From Phallus indusiatus (Eukaryota > Basidiomycota > Agaricomycetes > Phallales > Phallaceae): a stretch of 64,000 bases of DNA. This document shows, piece by piece, positions 34,560 to 46,569 of the stretch (the first letter of the stretch is position 1; each line of letters opens with the position of its first letter). The notes beneath the pieces were generated by a model that made no database searches, was not told the DNA's origin, and worked only from the letters and a program-made list of their open reading frames with translations. Both the position numbers and the translations under genes were made by a program. The stretch covers positions 62,001-126,000 of the forward strand of contig JAQFWX010000031.1 of assembly GCA_027605045.1 (NCBI GenBank), read 5' to 3'.

Positions 34560-37060
34560 TAGTGCAGCAGCGGGACGGTGGGATCGGGACAGAACAAGCA
34601 AAGGAAGGATACGTGCGTCTGGGGTATTTTATACTCTATGTTAATGGGAAGAGAACGGGGCTCGCCGCCAAGAACCCTTATTTTCATACCGACAGAATCC
34701 AGATGTCTGGCTGCCTAACGCCAATGTCCCTTTTTCTTTTGTGAAAGTTTGGACTCTAAAGCGGTGACGCCAGAGTTGATTTAAATTGGCCATAACGGGA
34801 GTGAGTTATAATCAATAATCTGTCATATAATTGCCACAAGTAATACAACGAAGACTGCAGAAATTCGAACCTTTGACAAGTGTTTGCATTGAGCTTCTCA
34901 TTAACGGCATATGTCAACTTTGCTTTCATAGCAGACAAAACCACATCATGTGACTCGGGATGGGTTGTCCTGGTTATCAATGTGTGTTTGTGGCATTGTG
35001 TGCACAATCCCTCGATTTAATCTGCTGATCGATATGCGATATGCAAGAGTTTGTTCCACATATAATCTTTGCACCGAGCAGATTCAACCCTGAGTTGAAA
35101 GTAGATGAATAAAAGGACATGGGGGTTACACGACACGCCACACTCAATTCACCTTCCGCCAACTGAAAGGCTACAGGAACGTGGAACAATACAAAAAAGA
35201 AGAGAAGTCGCAAGTATCAAAAAAGCTAGAAGTTCGCGTATTTTATAGATCACATGATGTATTTCGGGATCTACCCTTGAAACCAATATATACAGCGAAT
35301 TCCTCCCGACTTCTCCAACTTCGCAATTCGTGTAGAATCCCGTAGTATTCATTCTCCACTGCCAGATCGGAATTGAACAAGGCGTTGAATTGGAATGTAG
35401 TGATAGCGCGTTGTCAAGTTGATTCTATCTTCTCAATTGATTTTGACAGTTTTCCTACCACGATAGGCAAATAATCCAGCTTGTCAAATCACATCAAGTT
35501 CCGAAAATTTGCTTATGGGTCACAGTAGAGCCACTTGGACTAAACACACATCCGAGTCAAGAAAATCAAATCAGCGAGGCAAATTCTCAGGGAGATGTCA
35601 TTTGTATCAACGTGCGTTTAAAGATAATTTACACCATAAACCTAAAGGTAAAAATCACGATAAGCAAATGTGACATGATCCTGGATACAGTCCGTTACAC
35701 GTTGTCATTCTCGACCGGTACACAGAAGGACAACGAGAAGCTTGTTATCAGTTTTAGATTTTCTATCTTCCGGTTTCATTGAAAATCTGATTCCTTCTCG
35801 TGACATCATAGCTTCGTCCACAAACGTCGGACGAAATGACAGCCTGAGACTAAACTCCGAGTCCCAAGTCTCCCAACTGAACTTGAATGATATTAATATT
35901 CCTCTATGCGTTGAAGGCTATTGATATGTATAACGTTGTATATACAATATATCGCCACTTCGAGCACTGGTGAGAAATAGGTTCCATAGGCAACTATATA
36001 TATAAGGGTTTCTGAGCAGGTCCGCGTCACCAGTAATGATGACGGTTTTGATTAGATCCTAAAGGATATGTTTTGATGATATTTAAAGCCTCTTATTTAA
36101 ATAAATATTTTATCTTTCGCTGTCTTTTTGAGCCGTTTCCTACCATGCCAGTGCGTGATACACTTTAAGAAGTTAATTTCCGCACAATTCAATTGTAAGG
36201 AAGAAATATTATATATATATATATGTGCGTCTCTTGCCGTTTCGTTCAAAATATCAATTGAAATAACACCTTGATGCACGGTCGATCGATGTATCTTTAG
36301 CCCCAATCACATTATTCATAGGTATCTACGGGAAAGTCATGTTAATGCAAAAATCCAGCGAAACCGCTTCATGGCGCGACGCATCTTAGTGAATCTTCTC
36401 TTCTCTTCTTTTCAGTTTATGTAGGTGACGAAGTCGCAGTCTAATTGGCACGTGTGATAATCTGATAGACTTCCTTAGTTAGTTACATCGTCTCACTGCA
36501 ACGAATGAAGCGGAATATGAAGAAAGAAATATATTCTACATCAAACAAAGTAGCTTGCTTTAGATCTTGGGAAGATATTCTTTGTGGTCGCTGATTGAAC
36601 CATCGCCAACGACATCATCTCGACATGGAAGCTTGTGCAGGAAAGATATTAAAACGGTATAAATTCGATGTTATTTGCCAGCCTGTCGCCATAATCTTCG
36701 ACCAGACAGTGCCAGTTGTCGTTCTGGAGGTCATACCATCCTTCCGTAAATTCCGTAGAATCGCTATCTAACCAACACTGAGCAGCGTGTATGATCCATG
36801 TGCGATTTCGGACTTCCGCAAGCTAGGTCGAGGACCACTGCGCCGGACAGTAGTTGATGAATAATATAAGATCCGAGTATATGTTAATCCGACTATTGAA
36901 CACCGAAATAAGAAAAGATAATGAAATCGCCCGAAATGTGGTTGTAAGAAAAATCAAGCATTGAAACAACCTCTTTCGTCACGCTGATGACTGTACGTGA
37001 CTAGCGTGATCGGAAGTTTCCAAGCTCAGCGCTCATGTACTCGTACGACAATATCCGGGC
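34560..37060. other. ORF-poor 3' segment of arm B
   Basis: Counterpart of 23425-25880. No gene supported. An alternating AT run (tatatatatata) lies at about 36210-36225. Confidence 0.5.
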
Positions 37061-37720
37061 GGCAAGGCAGACAGGCTCTTGACTTCGAGCTCGTGCTCGA
37101 TTTACCCTCGTCAACATACATGAACTCTATTCACAACACCGTTTGCCAATGCACGTGTTTTATGCGTCACAAGGATTGGCGGTACTATTAATCAACCGGG
37201 TAAAACAATAGATTTTGCTGGCGGAAAAACCGATTTAGACAGAGAAAAAAAGATTCTTGTCCCTTTTCACGGTATACTTTTGTATTTTCCTAATAATATT
37301 TAGGTTTGAAGATAGCTTGAAGATATTGTTAATGGAACCCGGACAGAGATCAGTCCCCAGCCGGCGAAGTCCAGGACCTTTCGAAGCTCTTACTGTAAAG
37401 ATGGAAACACGAAGTTTCACGTTCGAGAGTTGTTCGGAGGCATCTCCCAAGGTTGTACAGCGATGATACACGTGCACACATACCTCTTGAAGATTTTCTG
37501 CCACTCAATTCTTCATTCAAAGAACGTTACTTCAGTTCTTCATGACATTTCTCTTCGTTGTGAAATGATCCAAACTTGAACAGACCTATCGAATGGATCC
37601 CTCGAGTCAAGATACTCGCCTCGACCATTCTCCCAACTTCAGAACCCGACCACTGATGTCACTTCTTGCCTAACAACACTAATAATCTATGTTCCCGGAC
37701 TCACGTCAGACTTTACGTGT
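37061..37720. other. Unique spacer before the opsin gene
   Basis: Open frames on both strands at 37235-37504 have no recognisable motif. No gene called. Confidence 0.4.
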
Positions 37721-37726
37721 CCCTGG

Positions 37727-37733
37727 TATAAAG
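37727..37733 (+). promoter_or_regulatory. TATA-like box of the opsin gene
   Basis: TATAAAG about 125 bp upstream of the opsin ATG (37855), with a C/T-rich stretch between them. Confidence 0.45.
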
Positions 37734-37854
37734 AAACTTTTCAACGGTGTTGTTTGAGATAAAACATATCATCCGCCCTTGTGTTCCCTTCGTTCACCTC
37801 TCCAACAACTATTCTTTAGAAGTTTTCCGCCAATTCGCAGTATATTTATTCAAA

Positions 37855-39293
37855 ATGGTGAACAAGGTGCGTATTCCTTCATTTAATAGAATCGAAACTT
37901 TTCAAAAACATTATCAAGGCTATAAGCTCTAACCCGCCAACGGCCGACCTGCATCTGACTAACTCTGGGTCGAATTGGGACTGGGCTATATTCGCTATCA
38001 TGCTCTTCTCGGATCTCTGTCTCATTATCTACACCTTTACTGTGGTAGGCATCTTACTTTGAACGGTCCTTGTTTCTTCGTCTGATGATATCCTCTTTTC
38101 TACGTCTGACTTGAAATAGAGACCTAGAGCATCCAGGTTGTTCAATTATTTAGGCATCCTTATACTAACGACGTCAGCTATTGCGTATTATACTATGGCG
38201 TCCAATTTAGGAAATACACCGTAAGAGTTCTCGTACTGTTTGGGGTTCTTTTTACTAAATATTAGGAACAATACAATAGAATTCAAGTTCAATACTTGCG
38301 TGGAAGATCACCCGGAACTACGCGTGCTGTTTGGGTACGTCCGCGAAGTTCAATAACCAAAGTCATCGCTAATGCTATCACTTTTCACAGTATGCACGCT
38401 ATATTGACTGGGTTCGTTCCGTTAACCTTTAAATTTGAACATAACCCTGACATTAAACTCCCCTTTTCGTGCATAAAAACAGTTCATAACGACACCTGCT
38501 TTGCTCTTGATGCTTCTATTGGCAACGGGACTAAACCTCTCCTCTATTCTGATGATTATTTTCTTCGACCTCGTCATGGTCGTTATGGGTCTAATCGGCG
38601 CGCTCACCCACTCTTCGTATAAGTGGGGTTATTACGCTTTCGGACTGGCCGCTCTGGTTTACATTTGGTACGTTTTCCGCACCTTTGGAAATTTCATCAA
38701 TAAAATGATGTATACTTTCATTTTCGCTATCGTTTTTGTTCAGGGTATCACTGTTCACGCAAGGTCTGGGAAGCGCTGGCTTCATCGGTACAGATGCCAG
38801 ACTCCACTTTGTCCGTCTCGCTGGATACTTGTCTTTCTTGTGGATGCTTTACCCAGTCTGCTGGGCTCTTTCCGAAGGTGCCAATGTCATCAGTCCTACC
38901 AGTGAAATGATATTTTACGGAGGCGAGTTTATAATTATCATCAATTAGAGACCCTTTTGTGTCTAAACGTCTTTTTTCTTTCCCTGTTAGTTCTCGATTT
39001 CTTCACCAAACCTATATTTATATTCCTCCTTTTCTTCTCTATGCGGAATATTGAGTATAGTCGGTTCGGTCTTATGCCTTTGAAGGCTAGCGCGACTGCC
39101 GAAGACGCAGCTGTAAGAAGTTCTAGAGTCCAAAAAAAAGACATTCTTTTATTGATCCTTCTACTGGCTTAGCTTATGGGAAGCGCTGCCACTGGAACGG
39201 GTGTCGGTCGTCATACCGCGATGGCTAGCACCGGTCCTGGTGTGACTACGGGAAATAGGGGCGCTACTACAGCTGGCGCGTCTGGTGCTAACG

Positions 39294-39325
<32 letters not shown>

Positions 39326-39442
39326 GGTCCGGCTGGTGCAACAACAGGTACAGGACCTACGACCGCCGCTGGTGCTGAGAACGTACGTGGCTTTCGCATT
39401 ATTATCTACTAATTCTGATTCCTTTGTGTATAGCGTGCATAA
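37855..39442 (+). CDS. Microbial (type I) rhodopsin, retinal-binding seven-helix protein
   Basis: Ten exons (37855-37866, 37919-38044, 38120-38220, 38280-38334, 38391-38411, 38483-38667, 38744-38922, 38991-39112, 39173-39382, 39434-39442) join to an exact 339-residue frame. Helix A is WDWAIFAIMLFSDLCLIIY. Helix C reads ARYIDWFITTP, with the Schiff-base counter-ion Asp104 and Trp105. Helix D/E contains SSYKWGYYAFGLAALVYIW. Helix F is GYLSFLWMLYPVCWALSEG. Helix G is LDFFTKPIF, with the retinal-binding Lys233 and the second counter-ion Asp229. The cytoplasmic proton-donor position (Asp96 of bacteriorhodopsin) is Met115. A Gly/Thr/Ala/Asn-rich tail of about 70 residues with NTNTNT repeats follows the last helix. 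The intron at 38923 has a GC donor. Light sensing or slow pumping is inferred; the Lys separates it from HSP30/YRO2-type relatives that lack retinal. Confidence 0.94.
39294..39326 (+). repeat. Hexanucleotide repeat in the opsin tail
   Basis: Five tandem aacacg-type units encode alternating Asn-Thr in the C-terminal tail of the opsin. Confidence 0.85.
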
Positions 39443-39767
39443 TATTTTAGATGATAGAAGACCTCCATGGCTTAGAAGATGGAACCTCTGCTTTCGTGGA
39501 TGGAATGTTAAACGATTAAAGCTCTCGTGATTTCTTTTTCCTTTGTCTAGTTCCTTGTTTTAGATTTGAATTTAATATGTAATATTTCATAGTATATATA
39601 CAATTGTCCTTTCCGAGTGTACATATGTATATGCCAAATTGGTACATAAAATCAAACGTACAACTCCTTTCATCATCAATAGATCGTATATTTACAAAGA
39701 ATATGAACATCAAGGCGAACAAATTAGACGATTTGGACCTCTCGAGTTAGTCTTGCAAAATCCAAGT

Positions 39768-41853
39768 TCAGTCGTCATGATCCTCCGGTTTAGAGTTCTG
39801 TGACTTTTTTCGACGCCGTTTGGGTTCCGATTCAGAAATATCATGGTCAGTCTTAACATGCTTCTGGACAACATACTCCGGACGATGCATCGTACTCGTC
39901 TCCCACCGCCGCCCATGCTCCCGATAATACCTACACCCAGGCAAATCAGCATCTTCAAGCGGACACGTCGCGGGCATCCATCTCATTGCTTCAGGAAGCC
40001 CGTTAAACGCGACTTGTTCTTCGGGCTTGACGTTCATTTCAATTTCACGTCGAGCGTGCGAGCGAATGTGACGTGTTAGATTGCGGGCTGTGGTGGATAT
40101 GTTGGTGCACCCCTCTGGACGAGCGGGTCCCGCGTATTCGCAGCGCCATTCAGTAGGTCCGAGGCGGGTCCATAATTCGGGTACGGGAAGAGCCTGGGGA
40201 CTTTTGCAGTTGCCGTTGCCTTTGCTTTTAGAAGAAGTGGAAAGAGAGATAGAAGCTGAGCGAGAGTTGGAACGAGAGTTTAGGCTTATTTCAGAGTAGT
40301 CATCTTGTTGTGATAAGGGCGACAAAAGGGTTTCTCCCGTTAAAGGTAACGATTGACGAGAGTTGACGGCTGTTAATGACTGGGGTGCGTTGGGATGAAA
40401 TACGATAGCCGGTTGAGTGGAAGTAAGACGCGGACCGATGAGTGTTCCGTTGTAATGTCCGAGCTGTGTAATCTGGGTAAAAGGAAGACTGGGACCGACC
40501 AGTGTGCCTGTATATGTGCCGTCCAGCGGATGTGGGGCGGTGAAGCTGGGCTGGGGGACATGGTGAAACGGACTTTGACCGGGACCAGACTGTGGAGGAA
40601 TAGAGTATAAGTAGCTGGGGTTGGAATAGCCAGAGTTCATTGCACTTGGGGCTTGTGCAACAACCCCCGACATCTGTGCACCCCAGTAGCCCGCATCTGT
40701 CGAACAGACATTAGCTTCGGTTATTGCCATTTCACCTTTTCTTTGGGATGATGTGGAAATACACTCACTGTTATTACCGAGATGTGTGATGGGTGGCGGT
40801 AACAGGTATTGATGTCTAGTTGGGCCGTTGTTGGGACGCTGGGGTAAGAACGGTTGTTGCCGTTGTTGGGGGTGTTGGGGGTGTGCGATGATGGTATTAT
40901 GAGGAGGTGCAAAAAAACCGGGCTGGGGGGCATTTTGGTTGAAGAATGGGGCTGTTGGTGCTGGTGGTCGGGGTGCTGCGGAAAGGTAAATCAGGTTAAG
41001 CCGAAACAAACAAAAAGCAGAGAAACTTGCGAGCAAGGTTGAGCAAATGCTGCGGGCCCGGCAGGTTTGTTGTTGAGTCTCTCGACTGGTTTTGGATGGG
41101 AGGAAGAGAAACGTTGTCATAGTCCGGAGAAGGCTCTAATAACGGCAATTAAGAAAGAATAAGGATAAATATGAAGAGGAAGACCAACCCATCACGTGGG
41201 AATGCATATTGTGATCACCAACGATCCTTCGTTGCGTATCACGGTTATATGGGAGAAACGGGACGTCTGGCGAAGGAGTTGGAACATTGGGCAAGGGAAC
41301 AACAGGTAAACCACCTAAGCATTTGTCATTTTTTCGGAACTTTACCCTCGGTAATGAGTTTAAACAACGTACCAAGTTGATTATGACGGATGCTTTGGGA
41401 AAATATGGTGCGGGGTCGATCTGAAGACGCGTCACTGAAGGCGCCGTTAGGAGGTGGACCTTGTTCATGGCGGTATTGGGAATGAGCATTCAACGGTGGG
41501 AAGTGGGCTGTTAGAAAACGGTTATAGATACCCACGAGCTCGCCAACTCAATGATACATACCGCTGGAGTTGAGACCATTCCGTGAGGGGTCAAAATGCC
41601 CAGGTGGAGGAATGTTTTCATTTGTGGTTGTCGGGGTCGTGTGTTGAGACGTATCAGAACCGCAGGAACCATAGAAGGCGGATGAATTAAGTGAATCAGA
41701 ATGAGGAGCAGCACGTTTAGGTACTACTTGGGTGTAAGGCTGATGTCGTTGATGTTGTTCGTTCGTTCGGTTCTGAACAACGTGGGGTATGTTCATAGGC
41801 TTGGTATTGTCGGCGCTGCCGCTGTTGCTTTCGCTGTCGTTTCCACGGAACAT
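39768..41853 (-). CDS. C2H2-type zinc-finger protein, Pro/Gln-rich, probable transcription factor
   Basis: Start chosen at 41853 (MFRGNDSESNSG), because a TATA-like box lies about 60 bp upstream. Exons: 41853-41562, 41507-41373, a third starting at 41314 (GLPVVPLPNVPTPSP) whose 3' end is uncertain, and a long last exon 40975-39768. The protein is rich in Pro, Gln, Ser and Asn. Two C-terminal fingers are visible. One is WRCEYAGPARPEGC followed by RHIRSH (wide CCHH). The second is TCPLEDADLPGC with QKHVKTDH, after an unusually long loop. A basic cluster SEPKRRRKK near the end could be a nuclear localisation signal. It converges with the opsin gene and diverges from QCR6. DNA binding is inferred; no target is known. 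Confidence 0.82.
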
Positions 41854-41910
41854 GACGAGTACCGGATGGGAGGAATGATGTACTTTGCCCCAGAATGTAA
41901 AGAGAGTGCC

Positions 41911-41920
41911 CTTTTTATAG
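41911..41920 (-). promoter_or_regulatory. TATA-like box of the zinc-finger gene
   Basis: CTATAAAAAG on the minus strand, about 60 bp before the chosen ATG at 41853. Confidence 0.5.
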
Positions 41921-42429
41921 AAGTGCCCTTGTTGCATACTCATGGGTACGCACACTGCCGATGGCTAGAGTCCCTCTCGGCTTATGTTTTTGGACAGAGG
42001 ACAACATAAGCGGTCGAGATTTGCAGAGTGCAATAGACACGAGAGATTGGCGACTGGCTGGACAGAGATACAATTTGTGGACAGGGCGAGACGTGTGGGG
42101 ACAAGTGTCCTTCATGGGCTGTCGAAGTGCAGGGTAGCGAGTTCGAATTGTCCACAAGTCCCTTGAGCTTCTGCCACCTCTTCCGGATTCGCATGCCATC
42201 CCCGAGGAAAATTCATACCGCCCCCGTATTATGTTTTATGCAGATATTGTTCGAAGCATGATGAACGACGTGGTGAGCAACATGTTGGTTAAAAGAAAAG
42301 GTTTAATTGGAAGTAATCGGAGACGCGTTACAGAAAGGGAACTGGGCGGACTTCGAATTTTTAATTCAAACTCCGACAATCCTTCTACACCGTTACGGAA
42401 GCTCGTCAGAACCCGAAAGGCTTTGCAAG

Positions 42430-43130
42430 ATGCTGTCAGACTGGTTCAGCTCTCTTTTCGTCAATGCTGATGCCAAACCAGAGGAAACTGGTGACAAAGT
42501 GACCAACGACAACGGCGACAATAAGGCTGAAGGAAAGCCTGAACAAGAAGAGCAGCAGGATGAGGGAGAAACGCAGGCTGAGGAGACACCAGCGGAGGAA
42601 GAGGAAGAAGAAGAACCTGAAGACGTGCGTTGTTGAGTTTTGGACCTTTTCGCGATTATGTTCTCAACTTTTTCTCGCGCTCTAGGTTCATCCCGCTATC
42701 CGCGAAGAATGCAGCAACTCCTCCAAGTGTGCTCCATTGAAAAAGCATTTTGATCATTGTCAGGAAAAGGTTCAGGGAGGACATGGGTTCAAGGGCGAGG
42801 AATGCGTGGAAGAAATGTGAGTATCACTCTGTCATTGTTGCATTGATTCTGATGGCATCCCCATGTCTGTGCAGGTGTAAGTGACGTAGACTTGCTGCGC
42901 GACTTGGAAACTAAGCTGACTGACTGCTGAATTTTTAATGCATTCCAAACTTAGTCCAGTAAGCTTTCTTTTTCGAGTTCCTACCGTCACCCGATTTTCA
43001 TCATCCTTTCTTTCAGTTTGATGCACTGTGCAGATGTACGCGTACTCTTATTCTCAGTCCCGTAATCACCGTTCTCATCGTCTGTTTATAGACTTGCGCG
43101 GCTCCCAAGCTATTCTCAAAACTTCATTAA
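42430..43130 (+). CDS. QCR6: Cytochrome bc1 complex subunit 6 (hinge protein)
   Basis: Acidic hinge subunit of mitochondrial complex III, which helps cytochrome c dock on cytochrome c1. Four exons (42430-42624, 42686-42816, 43017-43035, 43092-43130) give an exact 127-residue frame. After MLSDWFSSLFV comes a long acidic linker rich in Glu and Asp (residues about 20-65). The conserved Cys core follows: VHPAIREECSNSSKCAPLKK, HFDHCQEKV, EECVEE, LMHCAD and TCAAPKLFSKLH, matching the two disulfide pairs of the family. The frame is open upstream as far as 42307, but the family start is MLSDW or similar, so I use 42430. The 200-bp second intron is long for this genome. EECVEE-LMHC is two or three residues shorter than in yeast, so a missed microexon is possible. 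Confidence 0.93.
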
Positions 43131-43740
43131 CTCATAACTAAAAATGGATTCCATAATCAAATGTATATCCTTCCTCCCTCTTTGTTTCCGAGGGATCTTA
43201 GATGAGTAGTGTCACCTACCGCATTAGAATCGATACACAAATTGCCGCTAAACAATCTTAGCGATGTCTTAATTTGTTTCTTTCTTTGTTTTAATTATAA
43301 GCAGGAAGGTTAACCATCAAATTTCAAGCTTAAAGCTGTTTTTCTCCGTTCCACTAAACTTCCTCACGAGCTACAAGCTTTCAATCATCCCGACAATCCA
43401 ATAATCAGACCCGTTTTACTTTTTGAGATTAATAATTTAAGTCTTCGCAAGTAGGCTCTGTTGAAAGCGTGTGTACGTTACCTTGGCGGTCAGCCTTTCG
43501 ACACAAGTACAACCAATGTTTATATTTCAAATCGAAACGGAAGTACAAATTCAATCCTTCGCAGGTTTCGGTTGACTCAAATCATGTCGCTTTATCACTG
43601 GGCTTAATGACCCAAGTAACCGCATGCTCCACTGAGTGACCGGTGGTTACGACATGCTAGAGTTTCGTCGTTATAAATCCTGGAAACAAAAGTTACAACT
43701 TACGGTCTTCTGAGCATTCAAATTCCAACTGAGCACTGGT
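43131..43740. other. Intergenic after QCR6
   Basis: AT-rich 3' flank and spacer. No gene seen. Confidence 0.5.
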
Positions 43741-44560
43741 ATGTCGTCGGAGTGGGTTCGTATCAAGCTTCAAAAGAGAAGGTATGTCAATGTTGTTCTT
43801 TGTATGTCATCAAAAAAAAATGTTTTAACATACTAATGACCAGAGCCTGTAGAATGAATGCTCCATCCATAAGGATGAGGACTGGAAGCGATGGTACCGT
43901 TATCACCGCGAAGGGCGAGGTAGTTCTGTGTGAATACGCTTTGGATCGATATCCCTCGGCCATCGGAGAGATGTTCAAGAGCCCACTTGCATTCATGAAG
44001 CCCGTCAAATTATCGTCTAATCCCGCATTTTAAGTCACACAAACCTCACTTCTGTGTTCAGCTCCAGGGTGGTCGACGATTTCAACACCGTCTACACCCC
44101 AAGAACCATATTTAAAATGGCCTGACGTGGTATTTTGGAGAAGGATGTGGTAGTGGCCGTTAGAGAGCATGAGAGGGATGTGAGGTAAGGAGTTGGTCTT
44201 GGAACCAAGCTGTTTTTATATCCATTCAAACGTTTTCAATTACGAAAAGAAAAGAAAAGAAAAGAAAACTCGTGTTTTTTTATATATAGATGCCTTGTTA
44301 ACTGGTGCTTTATTATGTTCAACCAAACGCTTGTAGATGGAGATAGATGATGCAGTTATGCGATGGGATTCCTCACTTCTGTTACGTCGAGGCGAACCAT
44401 GTTCTTACTCATCTATGTGATTGAACTGAATTGAATTATTGTTATATCGATGAGTTTTGAAAATATTTACGTCTGGCGCGAAGCGGGTGCATCGGCCGGC
44501 CATGAAGTATCGGGGCTAGCAAACATACGCGAGGAATGGGAAGATGAGACTTCTTGTGTT
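43741..44560. other. Locus with coding-like signal on both strands
   Basis: Plus strand: ATG at 43741 (MSSEWVRIKLQK), a clean intron with GTATGT donor, TACTAATGAC branch site and CAG acceptor (to about 43842), then an open frame to 44033 (GTVITAKGEVVLCEYALD). Minus strand: an exon at about 44211-44059 reads LPHIPLMLSNGHYHILLQN and HFKYGSWGVDGVEIVDHPG. It joins across an intron to about 44010-43850 (FMNASGLLNISPMAEGYRS) in frame, and possible 5' exons lie towards 44510. The two readings overlap at 43850-44033 and cannot both be coding there. I recognise neither family. The minus-strand exons look more protein-like. Confidence 0.4.
44244..44268. repeat. AAAAG-type microsatellite
   Basis: Five consecutive gaaaa units, probably within an intron or leader of the minus-strand locus. 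Confidence 0.8.
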
Positions 44561-46569
44561 TATACGTCAGTGTTGCATACTATATGGTGATATGACTCAT
44601 GATGTTGAACGTACTGAAAGGGGGATTGAAATTCGATGAGAGAATTAGAAAGATTATTGAGTAACCCTGTCTAGAATTAAAAAAAAAAGAAAAATATTTC
44701 TGAAGTGTTTGAAATATTTGTTAACCCGTCCCAGATGCGAACAATATCCTAACGACCGATATATACAAACCCTACTTTGGACAATTCTCTTTCCCCGAGG
44801 ACGACCAATCGAGTAATTGTTAAGGTTTAGGTTTGAAAATAATAAATTTCTTGGCACCCTCGATTTTGCCGAACATGTGTGAATATAAAAATCCATTATA
44901 GTGACCAGCTTTGAACTAGCATGATGCCGGACGGCAAAGGCTTGGAAAGTCCTCACTGCACTCCTGCATGCACTCGGTTAAAAGTCAATTCGTTGATTGT
45001 CCATGATACAAAAAAAGGAACTGAAAGAAATGACTAACGAGGCGAAAGCGGTTGCTTTGGGGATTGGAATAGTTCTGTCCGGATGAAACAAAAGACTGGA
45101 ATGTTATAATTAACATTGGAATTTCAAAAAGAGAGGGCGCGCGAAAAAATCTTAGGCAGCAGAGGAATTTATTCTCGGGATTTTGTATGATACGGAAGAG
45201 ATTTGTGGACACGAATCAACAGTCCCCGTACGCGTATGCCTATGTATGAGTATGGATTCTGATGGAACACGGGCAACCAGTTATAGTCCTCCGTACAAAA
45301 GAAACAAGGAACACTGCAAATTGCTTGAGCGTGGGGTGGTAATAAGGTGAACAACATAATTTTTAAAAGCCTCCTTTGCTGGCAAGTTCTCTATAGTCTT
45401 AGTTTTTATGATGTAGTTTGATATTCTTTTCTTTTGAGACCTTACCCCTCTTGTACCGTTTTCCCTTGCATCCATCAAGGCCTAGGGCTCACCGTCCCAT
45501 TTAATTTGCTTCCATTTGCATGTTGTTTGTGCGTATTTGTACGTGGTGATAGTTGACCAGCTCATTCTATTTTTTGAGTACAGACTGATGCAAGGGGATC
45601 TGCGACTCCAGGCGCATTTAGTAATAAATAGCACATAGAAGCAAAAATATCATCGGGAGAGCCCTTCACATGCAAGGGAATGCAGGGGAATTCATACACT
45701 ATCTCGATCCCCAACGTTTACCCGACGTATTAGACTTGAGCTCTTCGTCTCCACCATCATGTGCCCCATCTTGTGCCCCATCTTGTGCCCTATCTTGTGT
45801 CTCCCTTCATTTCTTCCAACAGTATCATGCATCAATCAAATCGAATCAAGGTGTTCATCAAGAAACTCTTCCGGTTTCTCACAGTTACGCGTTGGCACAA
45901 CAGCCACTCAGCAGATGGCAGTGAGTCGACCGTTCATCGCGTTGACGTTCATTAAGTCACAATTGAAACTCGAAGTTGAGGCTCTAAACGCAGAGTAAGA
46001 TCCGTTCCAAATAGATTGCTCTCATCGGTACACTCTTAACTGAGTCGAGTTGCATCTTAGGATCATATACATTTGGGATTCGTGTTCCATTTTTTCTTCT
46101 TCTTCTCTAATTTTTGCACGTTTGATTGAAAAATCAAGTAAGGCTGGGAGTTGAGATTGAAATTGAGATTGAAGCCATTCATGATGGTTGCATCGGAATG
46201 TTTGTTTTCCTCGCCACGTCACCGTGACCCAGGTAAATAGAGGAAATAAACAGGTTATCTCAACAAGTGTTTATATTCATTATAGGGTTATTGAACGTTG
46301 ACATAATACGACTTGCACCACTGCGATAACCTGAAGAAAAGAAAGGGGACAGGTTGATGTAAGTTGATGTCCACCCACGATGCCGGAAGAGATCAAGTCT
46401 CATATCCTAACTTGAGCACAACCTCAACTGTCATATCAAGAGTTGCACGTCACTATGAACTCTTGATATAAGATGTGGACAGGGAGTCACGACTCACGAT
46501 TCACTATCAGCGGCGAAGATCCGTTAGTACAACGTTTGAGCTGTCCCGCTGAATTGGAGTTCGAGGAGA
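44561..46569. other. Gene-poor stretch
   Basis: About 2 kb with only short frames of no recognisable composition. A 12-bp tandem repeat (tgtgccccatct) lies near 45760-45802. Confidence 0.45.
45760..45802. repeat. 12-bp tandem repeat
   Basis: Three to four imperfect copies of tgtgccccatct. Confidence 0.75.

Larger units (their letters stand above)
27480..37060. repeat. Segmental duplication, arm B
   Basis: Second copy of the block at about 14650-25880, same orientation and gene order. By eye the coding parts of bestrophin are the best conserved. The flanking non-coding parts have drifted, with many indels. The P450 has been gutted by deletion in this arm. Confidence 0.88.

Noticed and set aside
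40081..40299. Plus-strand ORFs opposite the C2H2 zinc-finger gene
   Set aside because: Shadows of the long minus-strand exon, which carries the recognisable zinc fingers.
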